NCBI GenBank assembly: GCA_048976805.1
Contig: JBHGUR010000080.1
Location: 1-51,719, forward strand
Source of the DNA: Ectobacillus sp048976805
GTDB lineage: Bacteria > Bacillota > Bacilli > Bacillales > Bacillaceae_G
Direction of reading: 5' to 3'
DNA: 51,719 nt
The notes below the pieces were generated by a model. It was not told the origin of the DNA and made no database searches. It saw only the letters and a program-made list of their open reading frames with translations. Position 1 is the first letter of the stretch. Every line of letters begins with the position of its first letter. A program made the translations under genes and the position numbers. Positions 1 through 8,014 of the stretch are shown piece after piece.

Positions 1-935
1 CGATATTTCTTTGAAATTTCTTCAATTTTCGCCTCGGCTTCATCGGATAGTTGGCAATGTTTTGTAATGTCAAAGATGACATCCCCTTCCCTTCCATCTT
101 CAGGGAAGTATTCGTGGGGAGCGGTACTGTCGAAAATGCAAAGCTTCAATTCCGGCAAAATCACCATATCGATGGATTTGGAATCTAATCCGCACCACAC
201 CTTTTGGACATCAAACCCTCTTTTTAACGCATCTTGCGCCAACTGTTTCAACATGGTCGATTTTCCTGTCCCCGGCAGTCCTTTAATAAAATATCTTTTC
301 TCTAAATTTCTGGTAATATTTCGCAGAAAGTCTTTTGCTCCATCCGGCGTCAACGTTCCAAATAATCGGTGGGTTAAAACCCCTGTTTTATTCAGAAGAA
401 TGCCATTAAAAATTTGGTCAAACAGCTCTTCCCTTTGCTCTTCTAATGCTTTCCAATCCATATGCTGCTGCGTCGCTTCTTCCCATTCATCATGAATTTG
501 AATCGCCATTTGAAGAGAAGCAAAACATTGGTCGTGCCATTTTTCCGCTTCTTCAGAAAGCTGTTTGAGCCTTTCTCCGTGCTGAATAAGAATTGCTTCA
601 TCTAGACATTCATAGAAGGAAATGACTTTATCGCGGGTGCCAAGTTGCGTTGGTTCGATGGAAGGTTTAGAGCTTTGGAGAAATAAAGTGTCGATGCCTT
701 TGATGAAGGTTGCCTGAATGGTATTTTCAAAAAGGGGATCATAGAAAAATTCGATATCATGGCCTTTATTGACATAATGATAGCCGATTTCTTTCAATAA
801 ATTGGAAACATTGAAGCCGAAGATGCCTTTCAAAAAATAGACTTCCTTGGCTTCCCGTACAATGTCCTTATATAGATTTTTCCATCCCTGTCCGGTCATC
901 GCCTGCCCGAAATATTTTGTAATGGAGCCTTTCAA
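1..935 (-). CDS. PRK06851-type P-loop ATPase, 3' end outside the window
   Basis: Reading leftwards from a TTG at 935, the frame stays open to the window edge (about 311 codons), so the C-terminus is missing. An AAAGG ribosome site lies 8 bases before the TTG; the nearby ATG at 943 hits a stop at once. The layout fits the PRK06851 family, which normally has two P-loop halves. The second half has an intact Walker A (KGLPGTGKST, coded near 275-304). The first, near residue 40, reads GIFGFNVSN where the family has a GxPGTGKST loop, so that nucleotide site looks dead. The gene starts 25 bases after the kbl stop and probably shares its transcript. No biochemical role is established for this family as far as I know; cytoplasmic location is inferred from the lack of membrane segments. 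Confidence 0.75.
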   Translation of the reverse strand, partial: MKGSITKYFGQAMTGQGWKNLYKDIVREAKEVYFLKGIFGFNVSNLLKEIGYHYVNKGHDIEFFYDPLFENTIQATFIKGIDTLFLQSSKPSIEPTQLGTRDKVISFYECLDEAILIQHGERLKQLSEEAEKWHDQCFASLQMAIQIHDEWEEATQQHMDWKALEEQREELFDQIFNGILLNKTGVLTHRLFGTLTPDGAKDFLRNITRNLEKRYFIKGLPGTGKSTMLKQLAQDALKRGFDVQKVWCGLDSKSIDMVILPELKLCIFDSTAPHEYFPEDGREGDVIFDITKHCQLSDEAEAKIEEISKKY

Positions 936-960
936 TTTTTCATCCTTTCTTTTCAGCTTG

Positions 961-2148
961 CTAAACCCCGAGCAGCTCCCGCCCTACCTTTTCATAAATG
1001 GCAAGCGCCTCATCCAGCATTTCTTTTGTATGAGAAGCAGTCGGCATATTGCGAATGCGGCTAGTTCCTTTAGGCACGGTTGGATACACAATGGCTTTTG
1101 CATAAACGCCTTCTTCCAAAAGACGTTTTGCAAATGCCTGCGTGAGTTTTTCATCTCCAATAATGCATGGAGTTATCGGCGTTTCGGAATTTCCAATATT
1201 AAAACCGAGACGTTTTAACCCTTCTTTAAAGTAATTGCCGTTTTCCCATAACTTCTCAGTCCGTTCGCTAGACTGCATCAACATATCAATCGCTGCAATG
1301 GTCGCTGCCACATCCCCCGGAGGCACTGCAGTAGAAAATAAAAACGGACGGGAACGCACTTTTAGCCAGTCAATTAACGCCTTCTTACCAGCCACATAAC
1401 CCCCAACAACGCCAATCGCTTTTGACAAAGTTCCCATTTGAAAATCAATGTCTTTTTCTAATCCAAAGTGCTTCACTGTCCCTCTGCCATTCCCAGTGAC
1501 GCCCGAACCATGAGCATCATCTACATAAGTAATCAAATCAAATTCTTTTGCAATTTCCACAATGTCCGGAAGCTTTGCCAAATCGCCATCCATTGAAAAC
1601 ACGCCGTCGGTAATCACCATGATTTTCCGGTAGTGTCCGGATTCCGCCGCTTCCTTCGCTTTCTTGCGCAAATCATCCATATCAGAATGAGTATATGCAA
1701 CAATTTTCGCTTTTGATAATCGGCAGCCATCAATGATCGAAGCATGATTTAATTGATCCGATAAAATGCAATCATCCTTCCCCATCACGGCTGAAATGGC
1801 CGCCATATTGCAGTTGAAGCCGGACTGATAGCTAATGGCCGCTTCTGTTCCTTTGAACTCGGCAATTTTTTCTTCCAATTGTTGATGCAAATCGAGGGTT
1901 CCATTTATGGTGCGAACCGCTCCTGCCCCTACCCCGTATTTGTCAACCGCTCGCTTAGCTGCTTCTTTTAAAAGTGGATTTGTCGCCAGCCCTAAGTAAT
2001 TATTGGAAGATAAATTAATCAACCTTTTTCCGCTGATTTCGATAACAGGACCATTCGCCCCGTCAATCACATCAATCTCGTTGTATAATCCTTTGTCTTT
2101 AAGTAGCTTCAAGTTTTCCTCAAGAAACGAATCTAAAGCTTTTGCCAA
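961..2148 (-). CDS. kbl: Glycine C-acetyltransferase (2-amino-3-ketobutyrate CoA ligase)
   Basis: A 395-residue PLP-dependent alpha-oxoamine synthase, the family's normal length. It splits 2-amino-3-ketobutyrate with CoA into glycine and acetyl-CoA, the second step of threonine catabolism. Visible signatures are the DDAHGSG motif (PLP-ring aspartate and histidine) and TLSKAIGVVGG with the Schiff-base lysine. The start is a TTG preceded by GGAGGT at 2155-2160 with 6 bases spacing. Its usual partner, threonine 3-dehydrogenase (tdh), is not beside it: upstream is a divergent acetyltransferase and downstream a P-loop ATPase. The close paralogue BioF (8-amino-7-oxononanoate synthase) is the main alternative, but the sequence reads as Kbl and no other biotin gene is nearby. 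Confidence 0.9.
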   Translation of the reverse strand: MAKALDSFLEENLKLLKDKGLYNEIDVIDGANGPVIEISGKRLINLSSNNYLGLATNPLLKEAAKRAVDKYGVGAGAVRTINGTLDLHQQLEEKIAEFKGTEAAISYQSGFNCNMAAISAVMGKDDCILSDQLNHASIIDGCRLSKAKIVAYTHSDMDDLRKKAKEAAESGHYRKIMVITDGVFSMDGDLAKLPDIVEIAKEFDLITYVDDAHGSGVTGNGRGTVKHFGLEKDIDFQMGTLSKAIGVVGGYVAGKKALIDWLKVRSRPFLFSTAVPPGDVAATIAAIDMLMQSSERTEKLWENGNYFKEGLKRLGFNIGNSETPITPCIIGDEKLTQAFAKRLLEEGVYAKAIVYPTVPKGTSRIRNMPTASHTKEMLDEALAIYEKVGRELLGV

Positions 2149-2283
2149 ACCTGCACCTCCAACTCAGTTCCTTACAGACACTATATGATAAGGGCTTTCA
2201 ATTCTTATCTGATTTTCCTAAAGAAATGTTTTTATTTTATACTAGTAAAAAGTGTACTTTCATGAATGAAAAGGATGGTTTTG

Positions 2284-2787
2284 ATGACAGCTGATATAAC
2301 ATTCCGCATTGCAACACTCGAAGACTTGCCAATCATCGTAGAAATTTACAATTCCACAATTCCAAACAGAATGGTTACAGCAGATACAGAACCTGTAACC
2401 GTTGAGGATCGATTGCAGTGGTTTCATGAACACACGCCTGAAAAGAGACCTTTATGGGTGGTGGAGTCTGAAGGAAATATTTGCGGCTGGGTAAGTCTGC
2501 AGTCTTTCTATGGCCGGCCTGCCTATCATGCCACAGTAGAAGTTAGCATCTACCTCCATGAAAAATATCGGGGACAAGGGCTGGGGAAAAAGATTTTAAG
2601 CAAGGTGATAGAAGAATGCCCTAAGTTTGGCATTGAAACACTTCTTGCTTTCATTTTTGGACACAATGAACCAAGTCTTCAATTGTTTTACCATTTTGGA
2701 TTCGAAAAATGGGGACATTTTCCGGAAGTGGCGGAACTAGATGGAGTAAAACGGGATTTGTTGATTCTAGGGAAGAAAATTGTTTGA
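2284..2787 (+). CDS. GNAT acetyltransferase, phosphinothricin N-acetyltransferase-like
   Basis: A 167-residue single-domain GNAT protein. The acetyl-CoA pyrophosphate loop is seen as YRGQGLGKKIL in the middle, preceded by the beta-strand segment VEVSIYLHE. The opening RIATLEDLPIIVEIYNSTI is typical of the PAT/YwnH group, which acetylates small amines such as phosphinothricin or methionine sulfoximine; the true substrate is not readable. An in-frame ATG exists at 2266, but AAGGATGG at 2271-2278 serves the ATG at 2284. It is transcribed divergently from kbl and ends at a shared hairpin. A second member of the same subfamily lies at 32249. Confidence 0.8.
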   Translation: MTADITFRIATLEDLPIIVEIYNSTIPNRMVTADTEPVTVEDRLQWFHEHTPEKRPLWVVESEGNICGWVSLQSFYGRPAYHATVEVSIYLHEKYRGQGLGKKILSKVIEECPKFGIETLLAFIFGHNEPSLQLFYHFGFEKWGHFPEVAELDGVKRDLLILGKKIV

Positions 2788-2810
2788 TGGCGAATTAAAC
2801 TTTATAAAAA

Positions 2811-2845
2811 ACGCAAATTGAGAAGCAGTTTTTCTCAATTTGCGT
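2811..2845. terminator. Bidirectional terminator hairpin
   Basis: A perfect 14-bp stem (2811-2824 against 2832-2845) with a 7-base loop sits between the convergent GNAT and YczE-family genes. The A-run at 2805-2811 gives a U-tract for the minus strand; the plus-strand tail (AAGTTTTC) is weaker. Confidence 0.85.
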
Positions 2846-2867
2846 AAGTTTTCAAATATGTAGTTCA

Positions 2868-3518
2868 TCATCGCATTTGAATAAATGGCTTCGTTCCTTC
2901 CAGCGACTCTTCGCCGATGCATTTTAACAACAGCCCTTGGCAATAAGGCAAAGCAAATTGTACTATATAGCCGGAACCAATGGCGATAATGACCGTACCA
3001 ATGCCAAAAGGGCCTCCTAACAGCCAACCGATTACCGCCACGATCAATTCAATGGACATGCGGGCAATCTTAATGCTTCCCCCTAGTTTTTCCACAATCC
3101 ACATCATCAACCCATCTCTAGGTCCAGATCCTAAATTCGGCGAAATATACATTCCCGTGCCAAAACTTAACACAAAAATCCCTGCAATAAAATAAATCAG
3201 CTGAAAGGAAAAAGAATCTGTATCAGGCAAAAGCCAATAAAAGAAGTCGATGAATACGCCTGTTAGAAGCATATTAAGCCATGTACCGATTTTCGGGAAA
3301 CTTCTGTACATGAGGGAAGTAAAGGCAACAATAATGAGCCCTGTAATAATCACCCATGATCCAATCGATAAACCAATTGTTTTATATAAAGCAATATGCA
3401 GCACATCCCATGCATTGACCCCTATATCCTCTCCCTTAATGATCATTGTTATGCCTAATGACATAATCATTAAGCCGATGAGATAAAATCCCCACCTCCA
3501 TAAATACATTCTCCTCAT
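2868..3518 (-). CDS. YczE/YyaS/YitT-family integral membrane protein
   Basis: 216 residues with about five hydrophobic helices, for example residues 10-25, 47-66, 80-95, 105-125 and 155-175. Sequence marks of the YczE family include the GVNAWDVLH segment after the first helix and the LGSGPRDGLM segment after the fourth. The B. subtilis relative YczE is linked to surfactin/PKS production by an unknown mechanism; no transport substrate is known. The ATG at 3518 has AGAAGG about 9 bases upstream. It is 21 bases after the deacylase gene and probably co-transcribed with it. Confidence 0.75.
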   Translation of the reverse strand: MRRMYLWRWGFYLIGLMIMSLGITMIIKGEDIGVNAWDVLHIALYKTIGLSIGSWVIITGLIIVAFTSLMYRSFPKIGTWLNMLLTGVFIDFFYWLLPDTDSFSFQLIYFIAGIFVLSFGTGMYISPNLGSGPRDGLMMWIVEKLGGSIKIARMSIELIVAVIGWLLGGPFGIGTVIIAIGSGYIVQFALPYCQGLLLKCIGEESLEGTKPFIQMR

Positions 3519-3539
3519 CCCTATATGCCTTCTTTCTAT

Positions 3540-4031
3540 CTATGTATTAAATTTGGTAACAGGTGCAAATTTCGCACACACCATTTCCGCCAATTCTTTA
3601 GGGTCCAGTTGAATTTGCAGCCCTATTTTCCCGCCGCTGACGATGATGTAATCAAGTTGCTCTGCAGATTCATCAATAAAGGTTGGAAACAGCTTTTTCA
3701 TGCCGATTGGCGAACAGCCTCCTCGCACATATCCGGTTGTTGCAAGCAAATCTTTTAAAGGCAGCATGTCCACTTTCTTTTCTCCCGCAACTTTCGCAGC
3801 TGCTTTTAAATCCAACTCCGCTTCTACAGGAATAATAAACACAAACATTTTGCCCGGTCCTGCCGTTGTCACAAGAGTTTTAAAAACATGATTTGCTGGA
3901 TGCCCGATTTTCTTTGCCACTGATACCCCATCAATAGCTCCTTCTGATTCATATGTAAGCACTTGAAACGCTACCTTTTTTTGTTCCAACTGACGAATTG
4001 CATTTGTTTTTGCCATTTTCTTTTTCGTCAA
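3540..4031 (-). CDS. ybaK: Cys-tRNA(Pro)/Cys-tRNA(Cys) deacylase, YbaK/EbsC family
   Basis: About 163 residues of the YbaK/ProRS-INS editing fold, which hydrolyses Cys-tRNA(Pro) made by prolyl-tRNA synthetase. The family core is visible: KTNAIRQLEQKK at the N-terminus, GHPANHVFKTL (substrate-pocket lysine), AAKVAGEKKVDML and the RGGCSPIGMKK loop. The frame is open to an ATG at 4055. I prefer the TTG at 4031 because AAGGTGAT lies 5 bases before it and the resulting LTKKKMAKTNA matches family N-termini. It is first in a two-gene unit with the YczE-family gene. An aminoacyl specificity other than Cys is possible within this superfamily. Confidence 0.85.
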   Translation of the reverse strand: MTKKKMAKTNAIRQLEQKKVAFQVLTYESEGAIDGVSVAKKIGHPANHVFKTLVTTAGPGKMFVFIIPVEAELDLKAAAKVAGEKKVDMLPLKDLLATTGYVRGGCSPIGMKKLFPTFIDESAEQLDYIIVSGGKIGLQIQLDPKELAEMVCAKFAPVTKFNT

Positions 4032-4100
4032 TTCCATCACCTTCATTTTCATCAATGCATACTAATCATAACAAAAAGGCAAGTGTTTGAAAAATTCATT

Positions 4101-4131
4101 AAAAAAAATCGCTCCATGATGGAAACGATTT
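4101..4131 (-). terminator. Terminator of the 4143-4613 gene
   Basis: Minus-strand hairpin with outer arms AAATCG/CGATTT and an inner CCAT/ATGG, followed by eight U (A-run 4101-4108). Confidence 0.7.
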
Positions 4132-4142
4132 GGCAAAGGCAT

Positions 4143-4613
4143 TTATGCAGTTTGCGAGAATATCGGCTCATATAAACGAAATTGATTTTGCGCCAAGTTC
4201 ATTTGAAAAGTGTAGGTATTAATCGCTTTTTGATACATTCTTTTTTTGAAAATCGGACTTTCTAATATTTTATGAAACGACACTTTCTGCCCTTTGCTCT
4301 GCTGAAAATTTTTAAATAACCGATTCCCTTCTACCATTTCCTTCGTTTTTGCATTTTGGGCCAATGGGATTTGACTAAAAGGAGTATAGGATAATAGCTG
4401 GAAATATTCCTTTGAAACTTCTTCTGCCTTTGGTTCCTCATTCGTCTCTTCTGGATTTTCTAATAAATGTTGAAACAATTGGTTAATCTTATTTCTCGCA
4501 TACAAAAAATCACGGTTCTTTCTATAGGCTTCCTTCATTTCTTTGCGCAGTAACAAACGCTTCTTTTCTTCTATCGGATCCACTTTTTCAACAAAACGAT
4601 GATTTACTTTCAT
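4143..4613 (-). CDS. Hypothetical charged, helical protein
   Basis: I do not recognise this 156-residue protein. It is rich in Lys, Glu and Gln, has no signal peptide or membrane segment, and looks largely helical (EEKKRLLLRKEMKEAYRKN near the start). The first part ends in an acidic linker (ENPEETNEEPKAEE), and aromatic residues are spread through the C-terminal half. The ATG at 4613 is the simplest start; GTG codons at 4622 and 4625 are in frame and no strong ribosome site is visible. It stands alone with terminators on both sides. Normal coding texture and the isolated terminator support a real gene. Confidence 0.6.
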   Translation of the reverse strand: MKVNHRFVEKVDPIEEKKRLLLRKEMKEAYRKNRDFLYARNKINQLFQHLLENPEETNEEPKAEEVSKEYFQLLSYTPFSQIPLAQNAKTKEMVEGNRLFKNFQQSKGQKVSFHKILESPIFKKRMYQKAINTYTFQMNLAQNQFRLYEPIFSQTA

Positions 4614-4723
4614 TTTACACACCACTTTGTAAAGTTTCTGAATAGTGAGTTTATTCTATCATTATTATTATAAAATGTTTTGAAACAAAAAAATATTATT
4701 TTTCCATAGTGCTTTTCTATCAA

Positions 4724-4755
4724 AAAACTAGGTGGCTTTTGAACCACCTAGTTTT
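4724..4755 (-). terminator. topB terminator
   Basis: A 12-bp perfect stem (4724-4735 with 4744-4755) and 8-base loop directly after the topB stop; minus-strand U-tract from the A-run at 4722-4727. Confidence 0.9.
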
Positions 4756-4761
4756 CAAACG

Positions 4762-6939
4762 CTAATCAAGCTTTAATTTTTTTAACGCTTCGGCAAGGGC
4801 ATCATTAATGAAAGTCTCTTCTTTCTTTAAATATTTTTGCAGTGTGCGCTTGTCTACTTTGCCGCTTGTTTGATGTTTTCGTTTTTCTTGGAATGTGGAC
4901 CATTTTTCACGGAATCCGCATTGGCAAACGAGAATTTTCCCTTCCCCTTCTCCGTGCAATTCCATCTTTTTATGGCAATTTGGACAGCGGATGTTTGTAA
5001 ATTGAGAAATCGTTTTGCGATAACCGCATTCCCGATCTTGGCAAACAAGCATTTTTCCTTTTTTTCCGTTTACTTCGAGCATCCATTTTCCACATTCCGG
5101 ACAAGTTTTCGTTGAAAGGTTTTCATGCTTATATTTTTTATCGCTTGTTTTAATTTCATGGACAATTTCTTTTGTATACTGCTTCATTTCGTTAAGGAAG
5201 GCTTCTTTTCGCATTTTGCCCTTCGCAATTTGCTCAAGCTTCATTTCCCATTCTGCAGTAAGGGCTGGAGATTTTAAATCTTCCGGCACAAGGTCTAAAA
5301 GTTGTCGGCCTTTGGAAGTTAAGTAGATTTCCTTTCCGCCCCGTTTTTCAATCATGAAGCTGTTGAATAACTTCTCAATAATATCTGCACGGGTAGCCAC
5401 CGTTCCAAGCCCACCTGTGGATTTTAAAGTTTCGGCGAGCTTTTTATTGTTCGAGTCCAAATATTTCGTTGGATTTTCCATTGCGGAAAGCAATGTCGCT
5501 TCCGTAAAACGGGAAGGCGGTTTTGTCATTCCTTCCGTCATTTGGATTTTTTGAATTGAAAGCAGCTCTCCTTTTTCAATAGGCGGCAAAATTTGTTCGC
5601 GAATTTCTTCGTCGTCTTCTTCCACTAAATCGTTCGCAAATACTTTTTTCCAACCGGGATTTAGGATGTTTTTCCCTTTGGCAACAAAAAATTCATCCCC
5701 GATTTTGGCATGAATCGTCAGCTGCACATATTCCGTTGGTGGAAGAAGCACCGCAAAGAAACGCTTAACGACTAAATCATAGATTTTGCGTTCTTTATCC
5801 GTAAATTTAGATAAGTTTGGCGACTGCTCCGTCGGGATGATGGCATGGTGGTCGCTGACTTTCGCATCATCTACAAAGGATTTGTTGGCTGTAATCGGCT
5901 TTTTCAAAATTTCATTGGCAAGCGTCCGATATTCCCCAACTCCGCAAGCTTTAAGTCTTTCTGGAATCGTTGAAACAATATCTGATGAAAGGTATCTGGA
6001 ATCAGTTCTTGGATAAGTTAATACTTTATGATGTTCATAAAGCTTTTGCATGATATTCAACGTTTCTTTTGCGGAAAAGCCAAAGAGTTTATTGGCATCC
6101 CGTTGCAATTCCGTCAAGTCGTACAATGCAGGTGCGTAGGATTTTTTTGACTTTTTCTCAACTGCTTCCACAACTGCATGTTGGCCTTTTAATTTTTGGA
6201 TGATCGTTTGAATTTTGTCTTTATGGAAGCTTCTTGTATTTCCAGATGCATCTTGCCAAGTGAGTGTCACTTTGTCGCTGATAGCCTGTATACCATAGTA
6301 CTCTTTTGGAACAAAGTTTTGAATTTCTTCCTCCCGCGCAGCGATGATGGCTAGAGTCGGCGTTTGCACCCGTCCGCAGTTTAATTGGGCATTATATTTT
6401 GTTGTAAGGGCCCGAGTCGCGTTTAATCCGATATACCAATCCGCTTCCGAACGAGCTACGGCAGAGGCATATAAGTTTTCATAGAGCTTTCCTGGTTTTA
6501 AATTTTTAAACCCTTCTTTAATGGCTTTATCTGTCACCGATGAAATCCATAGGCGTTTAATAGGTTTCCGAACGTTCGCTTTTTCGATAATCCAACGGGC
6601 CACAAGCTCCCCTTCTCTTCCAGCATCCGTTGCAATGATAATTTCGCTAACATCTTTTCGATGAAGTTGAGTTTTCACCGCGTTGAATTGCTTCGCTGAT
6701 TGCTTGATGACCATAAGTTTCATTTCTTTTGGCAGCATCGGCAAATCTTCAAGTCTCCATGTTTTATATTTCACATCGTAATACTCTGGGTCGGCAAGGG
6801 TTACTAAATGCCCAAGAGCCCAAGTGACGATGTACTGATTTCCTTCCAAATAACCGTTGCCGCTTTTATTGCATTTTAAAACACGGGCAATATCACGGGC
6901 CACTGACGGCTTTTCGGCTAATACTAAGCTTTTTCCCAT
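4762..6939 (-). CDS. topB: DNA topoisomerase III
   Basis: 725 residues, the usual length of Bacillus TopB, a type IA topoisomerase that passes single strands to decatenate DNA and resolve recombination intermediates. The N-terminus SLVLAEKPSVARDIARVL opens the Toprim domain. DAGREGE supplies the Mg-binding acidic residues, and TYPRTDSRYL near residue 310 contains the catalytic tyrosine. The C-terminus carries two zinc-finger-like modules (CPECGKWM...CQDREC and CPNCHKKM...CQC). The ATG at 6939 follows AAGGA with about 9 bases spacing. It forms a single-gene unit with its own terminator. The two C-terminal Cys modules are a known variable feature of the family. Confidence 0.97.
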   Translation of the reverse strand: MGKSLVLAEKPSVARDIARVLKCNKSGNGYLEGNQYIVTWALGHLVTLADPEYYDVKYKTWRLEDLPMLPKEMKLMVIKQSAKQFNAVKTQLHRKDVSEIIIATDAGREGELVARWIIEKANVRKPIKRLWISSVTDKAIKEGFKNLKPGKLYENLYASAVARSEADWYIGLNATRALTTKYNAQLNCGRVQTPTLAIIAAREEEIQNFVPKEYYGIQAISDKVTLTWQDASGNTRSFHKDKIQTIIQKLKGQHAVVEAVEKKSKKSYAPALYDLTELQRDANKLFGFSAKETLNIMQKLYEHHKVLTYPRTDSRYLSSDIVSTIPERLKACGVGEYRTLANEILKKPITANKSFVDDAKVSDHHAIIPTEQSPNLSKFTDKERKIYDLVVKRFFAVLLPPTEYVQLTIHAKIGDEFFVAKGKNILNPGWKKVFANDLVEEDDEEIREQILPPIEKGELLSIQKIQMTEGMTKPPSRFTEATLLSAMENPTKYLDSNNKKLAETLKSTGGLGTVATRADIIEKLFNSFMIEKRGGKEIYLTSKGRQLLDLVPEDLKSPALTAEWEMKLEQIAKGKMRKEAFLNEMKQYTKEIVHEIKTSDKKYKHENLSTKTCPECGKWMLEVNGKKGKMLVCQDRECGYRKTISQFTNIRCPNCHKKMELHGEGEGKILVCQCGFREKWSTFQEKRKHQTSGKVDKRTLQKYLKKEETFINDALAEALKKLKLD

Positions 6940-7057
6940 AGATTACATCCTTTCGTAAGTCATATGATAACTATAGCATATCTCGGGATTTCATTCATTT
7001 GAGAAAGAGATGGGCATACACTATGCAAGAGACATTTGTTGAAACAATTTAGAAAAA

Positions 7058-7085
7058 GGAGAATTCGGTTTCACTCCAATTCTCC
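7058..7085. terminator. Terminator-like hairpin between topB and the YdhK gene
   Basis: 8-bp stem GGAGAATT/AATTCTCC with A-run on the left and T-rich sequence on the right, so it could stop either strand. The rest of 6940-7232 shows no credible gene. Confidence 0.55.
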
Positions 7086-7183
7086 ATTTCCATTTTTATC
7101 TAAATCAAGCATTCATTATCCTAATTGCTGTTTTCCCTGGCATATTGCACATCATTTGCTACACCGCAGTAGCAATAATTTGA

Positions 7184-7218
7184 GGCTGTCCTAAAAGTTT
7201 TATACTTTCTGGACAGCC
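7184..7218 (-). terminator. Terminator-like hairpin after the YdhK-like gene
   Basis: GGCTGTCC (7184-7191) pairs with GGACAGCC (7211-7218), with an inner AAAGT/ACTTT helix. There is no clear U-tract, so termination strength is uncertain. Confidence 0.55.
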
Positions 7219-7232
7219 CCTGGATGAAAGCG

Positions 7233-7868
7233 TTATTTAGCAGGCGATAATTCACTTTCTTTAAGCCATTGATAATTTTCTACCGTTTGCCCTTCTTTAT
7301 TTACATAATCTACCATATAGACTACCGTTTCTTCAACGGTATCAATGACTCCTTCCGCCCCTTTCATGCCTTCTTCCCGGTCAGCTTCAATAATGACTTT
7401 TGACCCTACATCTAATGTCTTTTCGCCAAGAGAATCAATTTCTTCCCGAACAAACCATTTTTTGTTCTCTTCCGGTTCTCCTGTTGTGGATTCATAAGAA
7501 ATCGAATAAACGGTAGTTTCATAAGCGCCGACAATCGTCCCTTTCGAACCTTGCATATCATCATCGTGGGCAGCATTGATGATGACTTGATCGCCGACTT
7601 TAAATTTCGGATTTTTTGCTTCTTTTAATCCTTCTGGTATTTTGCCCCACGTAGAATGGATCACATCTGCATGCCCTAATTCACCGTCCATGTTATCTCC
7701 GACGACTTTATCCCCATCCACTTGATTGTTTGTCACATCCACATCTTCGCTATTTAATAATTCCGTTGGTTTTTTTTCATTTTTAACCGATACATTTTCC
7801 GTATCTCCACAGGCAATTAATAAAAAGAGGCTTAATATTGCTGTAAATACAAGAAGCTGCTTTCTCAT
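7233..7868 (-). CDS. YdhK-like lipoprotein with two DUF1541 repeats
   Basis: 211 residues. It has a signal peptide of about 19 residues ending in a lipobox (LLIAC), then an Asp/Asn-rich linker, then two repeats of about 55 residues: one from FKVGDQVIINAAHDDDM and one from LDVGSKVIIEADREEGM. Each repeat pairs an acidic, metal-ligand-like loop with a YSISYE/YMVDYV strand. This matches the DUF1541 family (B. subtilis YdhK). Anchoring to the outer face of the membrane is inferred from the lipobox. The gene follows copA, past the copA terminator, and YdhK-type genes are often seen with copper genes; a metal-related role is inference. AGGAGG precedes the ATG. Confidence 0.8.
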   Translation of the reverse strand: MRKQLLVFTAILSLFLLIACGDTENVSVKNEKKPTELLNSEDVDVTNNQVDGDKVVGDNMDGELGHADVIHSTWGKIPEGLKEAKNPKFKVGDQVIINAAHDDDMQGSKGTIVGAYETTVYSISYESTTGEPEENKKWFVREEIDSLGEKTLDVGSKVIIEADREEGMKGAEGVIDTVEETVVYMVDYVNKEGQTVENYQWLKESELSPAK

Positions 7869-7975
7869 TGGAATTCCTCCTGTTGATGTTTGCTCTGTTT
7901 ACAGCATTTGCATTTCATAGGGATTTATGCGTGGGAAATAGAAAGTTGCAACGCGGTCAACCAAAACGGAAAAAT

Positions 7976-8007
7976 AAAAATCACGACCAAATCTGATCGT
8001 GATTTTT
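7976..8007 (-). terminator. Terminator of the csoR-copZ-copA operon
   Basis: 11-bp stem (7976-7986 with 7997-8007) just past the copA stop, with A/T tails for both directions. Confidence 0.9.
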
Positions 8008-8014
8008 TCTATAA

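Noticed and set aside
67..495. Plus-strand open frame of 142 codons at the left edge
   Set aside because: It is the antisense shadow of the PRK06851-type ATPase, whose minus-strand frame has a P-loop and a ribosome site.
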